DNA of 5,983 bases from an uncultured Clostridia bacterium (GTDB taxonomy: Bacteria > Bacillota > Clostridia > Oscillospirales > Acutalibacteraceae): positions 1 to 5,983 of the forward strand of contig CAMJHU010000142.1 of assembly GCA_946405565.1 (NCBI GenBank), read 5' to 3'. The notes beneath the pieces are model-generated. The model saw only the letters and a program-made list of their open reading frames with translations. It had not been told where the DNA came from and made no database searches. Positions 5,356 to 5,983 of the stretch are shown here, piece after piece. A program made the position numbers and the translations under genes. Position 1 is the stretch's first letter. The number at the start of each line of letters is the position of its first letter.

Positions 5356-5983
5356 GTAAAAAACGACGCAATCTGCTGGCGCTGCTGGCGGTCACGCTGG
5401 GACTGGGAGGACTGCTGTGGTGGCTGATGTCTATGCCGGATACCGCCGGAGAGTCGGAAGACCATACCCACATTACTTCCGAAAGCGACCATGACCACAC
5501 ACATGAATTGGACACCGGTACGCTGGTCAACGAATCCGCCGACGATCTCCGGCAAGTCGTGTTCCGTAATGCTAACGGGCGCTATACGGCGTATGTCGAT
5601 TCCGAAAAAGGCGAAGTGGTTTTTCGGGAACTGGAAGGACTGCCGGTCAACAACGCCTTTATGGAATATGTCTGGTACGGGGCGGTGCAATTGACGTACA
5701 GTCACATCATCACCACGACCGACGCGGAAGAGTATTCCGCCAAAGCCTACGGGCTGGATAAGCCTTCTCTCATTGTTACCGCTTCTTTCAAAGACGGACA
5801 CACTGTCAGCTTTCAGGCGGGTGATGCCGTCAAGGGAGAGGAAACCGACGTGTATTATACGCTGCTCAAAGGAGATAAGCACGTCTATGCCTGTCCCATT
5901 GACATTCCTTTCTTCATGGGGGACAGTTACTTTATCAACGACGATATCTTCTATGAATACGACGAGGGGATCGAGAGCAGTGA
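5352..5983 (+). CDS. DUF4340 domain protein, membrane-anchored; 3' end outside the window
   Basis: An open frame starts at a GTG that overlaps the previous stop codon as GTGA, and runs without a stop to the window edge (210 codons plus two bases). The start MSKKRRN is basic and is followed by one hydrophobic helix (about residues 8-27), which would anchor the protein with the rest outside the membrane. The DUF4340 (PF14238) assignment rests on YGLDKPSLIVTASFKDGHTV (133-152), followed by FQAGDAVKGEETDVYYTLL (154-172) and HVYAC (177-181). These match the family pattern in which YGLD-kP, a strand with a D-G turn, a GD-x-x segment and a Y-y-x-x-l strand follow in order. DUF4340 genes commonly follow GldG-like genes, which supports both calls. 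A histidine-rich stretch with H38, H40, H47, H49 and H51 lies between the helix and the domain. The function is unknown. The gene is partial only because the window ends. Confidence 0.88.
   Translation, partial: MSKKRRNLLALLAVTLGLGGLLWWLMSMPDTAGESEDHTHITSESDHDHTHELDTGTLVNESADDLRQVVFRNANGRYTAYVDSEKGEVVFRELEGLPVNNAFMEYVWYGAVQLTYSHIITTTDAEEYSAKAYGLDKPSLIVTASFKDGHTVSFQAGDAVKGEETDVYYTLLKGDKHVYACPIDIPFFMGDSYFINDDIFYEYDEGIESS

Noticed and set aside
5491..5694. Short plus-strand frame of 67 codons inside the last gene
   Set aside because: It is out of frame within the DUF4340 coding region, without a ribosome binding site or a recognisable product.
5331..5882. Antisense open frame of 183 codons opposite the last gene
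   Set aside because: It overlaps the DUF4340 gene, which has an AGGAGG, a coupled GTG start, a membrane anchor and family motifs. The antisense product has none of these.
1..5983. Search for CRISPR repeats, insertion-sequence ends, integrase genes, rRNA or tRNA genes, and defence genes
   Set aside because: No direct repeat array, terminal inverted repeats, transposase-like product or RNA gene was seen. The only nuclease is a housekeeping-type DEDDh exonuclease without defence neighbours.

Overview
The window reads as ordinary chromosomal sequence from a low- to mid-GC Gram-positive bacterium, most likely a clostridial (Oscillospiraceae/Ruminococcaceae-like) Firmicute. This inference rests on strong AGGAGG-type ribosome binding sites, frequent GTG starts, a DEDDh exonuclease of the KapD-like type, a PflX-type radical SAM protein, and a Gld-like ABC exporter followed by a DUF4340 protein, a neighbourhood familiar from clostridial genomes. 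No taxonomic marker is present, so the assignment stays tentative. All six genes are on the + strand. There are no RNA genes, insertion sequences, CRISPR repeats or other mobile-element signs.

Left part (1-1970): a 297-residue DEDDh 3'-5' exonuclease with an added C-terminal four-cysteine zinc-ribbon-like module (63-956), then a convincing rho-independent terminator (972-1025), then a radical SAM protein of the PflX/COG1313 type (about 1044-1970). The terminator ends two bases before the ribosome binding site of the radical SAM gene. There is therefore no room for a promoter after it, and the second gene must depend on read-through or on a promoter upstream of or inside the hairpin region.

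Middle gap (1971-2067): 97 bases, AT-rich in its first half, with a weak sigma-A-like promoter candidate and the ribosome binding site of the next gene. I see no terminator behind the radical SAM gene.

Right part (2068-5983, continuing past the window): a tight four-gene operon. It encodes an ABC ATPase (GldA-like), a six-helix ABC-2 type permease (GldF-like), a large membrane-anchored extracytoplasmic auxiliary protein (GldG-like, PF09822 type) and a membrane-anchored DUF4340 protein whose 3' end lies outside the window. The spacings are 18 nt, about 10-15 nt and a 4-nt GTGA overlap, so these genes are very probably co-transcribed and make one membrane complex. The ATPase would drive the permease from the cytoplasm, while the GldG-like and DUF4340 proteins present large domains on the outer face of the membrane. 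The substrate is unknown. In Bacteroidetes the homologous GldA/GldF/GldG set was linked to gliding motility, but a Gram-positive of this type is not expected to glide, so this is a conserved transport system of unresolved function. Its most distinctive local feature is a histidine-rich stretch just outside the membrane anchor of the DUF4340 protein.
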